Origin: Acidobacteriota bacterium
GTDB taxonomy: Bacteria; Acidobacteriota; Terriglobia; Bryobacterales; Bryobacteraceae
NCBI GenBank assembly: GCA_016213775.1
Contig: JACQZR010000309.1
Location: 62,001-126,000, forward strand
Length of the DNA stretch: 64,000 bases
Direction of reading: 5' to 3'
This document shows, one piece after another, positions 62,099-64,000 of the stretch. How positions within the stretch are numbered: position 1 is the first letter of the stretch; every line of letters starts with the position of its first letter. A program made the position numbers and the translations under genes. The notes under the pieces were generated by a model. It saw only the letters and a list, made by a program, of their open reading frames with translations, was not told the origin of the DNA and searched no databases.

Positions 62099-63742
62099 TC
62101 AGATTGCCTCCTTCGCCATTCTGCCAACCAAAAGGCAGCCTACGAGGCCAATCGATGTCGCTACCAGCGCCATCGCGTAGACAGTTGGCCCATCCCCAAC
62201 CGCGCCAGATTGAAGTGCACCAAACACTCGGGTACTAAGAAGAGGATCACTCCCCGCAAGGTGCCAGCCTCTGCGGAACTCCGTAAAGGACAGCAGACCG
62301 GCAGCAAGCGCCGCGGTGAAAATTGGCACCCTCACCATGGGAAAAACGATCCTTCGAAATATCGTCGTTTCGCTATGTCCGAATTCATTCGCCGCGTGTA
62401 GCACAGTAGGTGGTAACTTCCGGTATGCGAACACAGCCGCCGTCAAGACAAAAGGAAGAAGCCAGCTTGTGTGACAGACTGCGACAAACGCCAGTCCAGA
62501 CTGCTCCACGCCCACCAAACGCAGGAGTTGTTGAATGCTAAGCGCGTGAACATCGGCGGGGAGTATAGCTGGCCACAAAACCAGACAGATGACGACGCCT
62601 CCGAACTTAGCTGACGCAACCCTACCAGCATAGACAGCGATAGCCGTAGATGCCATCGCGGAACTCGCCGCCACAGCGAGCGAGTTGATGAAGGCCTCCC
62701 AAAGTTGGGGCGACCGGGCGGCACTCCAGAAGAAGTGCAGTGTCGGGAATGTCAAGGCGGACTCGTCGCCTAAGGCGAGTCTTATCAGACTCAAGAAGGG
62801 TAGCCACAGCCCGAGGAGCACCGCAGTGAGGAGCATCGCCCCTCCGAGGGGAACGACACTCCCTGAAATCGCCGCGAAACGCCGAGTTGCTTGTCTGAGG
62901 TGCGCTGGCATAGTTGCTCGCCGCCAAGCGCTGAATTGCCAAGATGCTCGACTAAACCAGATGCAGATCATTGAGAGGACGCCGATGCCCGCGAAAAGAC
63001 ACATTCCGAATGCGCCGAGAAGGCTGGGTTCAATGTTCATCAGACCGGAGGCAATCTTCTGCATGCTCGTGCTCGAACGCCCAAGGTATTGCTCCTCCGC
63101 AGAGGCGTTCATGGCATAAAGGAAGCCGGCGACCAGCGAGAAGAGCAGCACTGGGACTACTGCCTGAAGTGTAAGTCTCCAAAAATGAATCCACCGATGT
63201 TGGGGCATTTCCGCAGCAGCTAGCCAACAGGTCGATCGGGGAGACGGTAATGCGGAGAAAAAAGCGCCAAAGGTCAGCGGAACGACCGATATCGCCATGA
63301 GGGTAAGAAGGCAAGTCGTTGTCGAGCCAATTCCTGGCGTGACTTTGCCGATGAGTCCGTCTGGAGCCAGCAACTGGGCCCACGAAAACGCCCGAATGGA
63401 ATCAGGAACAACCAAAGGAATTAGCACCAGCGCGACAGCAACCGTCCGGCTCCTCGGCTTGGAACTTCCAAACGTTGCCACCACGCCCAACGCGAGCGCC
63501 ACAGCAATTCCTGACACGAGCACGCTCCGCTTAACAACAAGCCAAAACTCCAGCATCTGATTGCGCTGAACGAGATCCCAATATGCTCCAAACGGATTCG
63601 GTCCGCTCTCAAGACCTCGGACGAGCGACAGACTAGCAAGGCAGGCACCAAAAACGGGGAGCCATGCGATCAATATCGACACGGCCAGCGCCAAACCGGA
63701 AAATGCGCTAATTCTGCTATTTTGTCGGCTGACACTTAGCAT
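62099..63742 (-). CDS. Fused ABC transporter permease (two permease domains)
   Basis: A 547-aa membrane protein; ATG 63742 is preferred (a GTG at 63814 would overlap the upstream gene). It has about 12 hydrophobic helices in two halves, each ending with an EAA-like loop (AAAEMPQHRWIHFWRLTLQA in the first half, HAANEFGHSETTIFRRIVFP in the second). Such duplicated permeases occur in Fe(III), thiamine and polyamine-type importers. It should form the channel for the solute-binding protein encoded just upstream. Confidence 0.85.
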   Translation of the reverse strand: MLSVSRQNSRISAFSGLALAVSILIAWLPVFGACLASLSLVRGLESGPNPFGAYWDLVQRNQMLEFWLVVKRSVLVSGIAVALALGVVATFGSSKPRSRTVAVALVLIPLVVPDSIRAFSWAQLLAPDGLIGKVTPGIGSTTTCLLTLMAISVVPLTFGAFFSALPSPRSTCWLAAAEMPQHRWIHFWRLTLQAVVPVLLFSLVAGFLYAMNASAEEQYLGRSSTSMQKIASGLMNIEPSLLGAFGMCLFAGIGVLSMICIWFSRASWQFSAWRRATMPAHLRQATRRFAAISGSVVPLGGAMLLTAVLLGLWLPFLSLIRLALGDESALTFPTLHFFWSAARSPQLWEAFINSLAVAASSAMASTAIAVYAGRVASAKFGGVVICLVLWPAILPADVHALSIQQLLRLVGVEQSGLAFVAVCHTSWLLPFVLTAAVFAYRKLPPTVLHAANEFGHSETTIFRRIVFPMVRVPIFTAALAAGLLSFTEFRRGWHLAGSDPLLSTRVFGALQSGAVGDGPTVYAMALVATSIGLVGCLLVGRMAKEAI

Positions 63743-63786
63743 ATGGAGGTCCTGTGACACACAATCACTTACAGCAAGCTGTTCAT

Positions 63787-64000
63787 TTAGGCAGCCCGCA
63801 AACGACTCCACCACTCTTCGTAGAGACGATACTCCTTGGGGCGGACGTTCTGCCAGTATCCTCTGCCCGTGCGAAACTTCGCCTTCACGTGCTCGTTCCG
63901 CTTCTTCACTTCGGCCGGGTCAAACTCCTTCGATGCTTCACTGAACGTTACGATCGAATCATTTGGCACAACATAGCCGCGCAGTTCCCCAAGTTTGCAT
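63787..64000 (-). CDS. ABC solute-binding protein, C-terminus (partial)
   Basis: The frame is open from the right window edge to the stop at 63787, about 70 codons. The visible end includes ELRGYVVPNDSIVTFSEASK and YRLYEEWWSRLRAA, the usual C-terminal style of periplasmic iron- or polyamine-type binding proteins. It is 44 bp upstream of the permease gene on the same strand, so the two form a transport operon. Only the last part is seen, so the ligand is unknown. Confidence 0.6.
   Translation of the reverse strand, partial: CKLGELRGYVVPNDSIVTFSEASKEFDPAEVKKRNEHVKAKFRTGRGYWQNVRPKEYRLYEEWWSRLRAA

Noticed and set aside
1-64000. CRISPR arrays, insertion sequences, rRNA and integrase genes
   Set aside because: I found no regularly spaced repeats, no transposase or integrase motifs and no RNA-gene folds in the window.

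Overview
The window is GC-rich bacterial DNA with three parts: a long lambda-type siphophage prophage (about 1-47,100), a defence locus (about 47,200-61,200), and a short piece of ordinary chromosome (about 61,490-64,000). There is no rRNA, tRNA or other taxonomic marker. A high-GC soil or environmental bacterium, possibly Acidobacteriota, is a guess. The defence and chromosomal parts look lower in GC than the phage part, which fits separate origins.

Prophage, left arm (1-18,700). A leftward ribbon-helix-helix regulator and a rightward small HTH protein diverge from a promoter that carries two TGCATGCA operators. The rightward early genes encode a sigma-like factor, a Cas4/RecB-type nuclease, a Sak4-type RecA-like ATPase, a DUF669-type ssDNA-binding partner, an ERCC4 nuclease, a RecD2-like helicase and a large primase/TOPRIM/ATPase protein. 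The 3' end of the primase gene carries twelve copies of a GGGGAAC motif and may be the replication origin. Next come unknown genes, a cytosine-C5 methyltransferase and two ParB-methyltransferase fusions. Two leftward genes, one of them DUF3489, close the arm. No integrase is visible, so the prophage probably continues to the left of the window.

Prophage, right arm (18,700-47,100). This is a lambda-order head and tail operon: small and large terminase, gpW, portal, S49 protease with a nested scaffold gene, gpD, gpE-type capsid protein, head-tail joining proteins, tube protein, a gpG/gpT pair joined by a clear -1 frameshift site (CCCAAAC), the tape measure, tail-tip proteins, an endolysin and large fibre proteins. 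Two leftward 'morons' interrupt it: a BrnT/BrnA toxin-antitoxin pair and a small membrane-protein gene broken by a one-base insertion.

Defence locus (47,200-61,200). A Vsr endonuclease and a cytosine methyltransferase face a leftward operon. That operon encodes a 990-aa protein, a 710-aa coiled-coil protein with a degenerate ATPase-like region, a 1991-aa DEAD/DUF1998 helicase and a Cas4-like PD-(D/E)XK nuclease. The gene content fits Druantia type II (DruM, DruF, DruG, DruE), extended by Vsr and an extra nuclease. It lies directly beyond the phage tail genes, so it could be prophage cargo or an older neighbouring island.

Chromosomal flank (61,490-64,000). A secreted methyltransferase-fold protein, a fused two-domain ABC permease and the C-terminus of an ABC solute-binding protein all read leftward.
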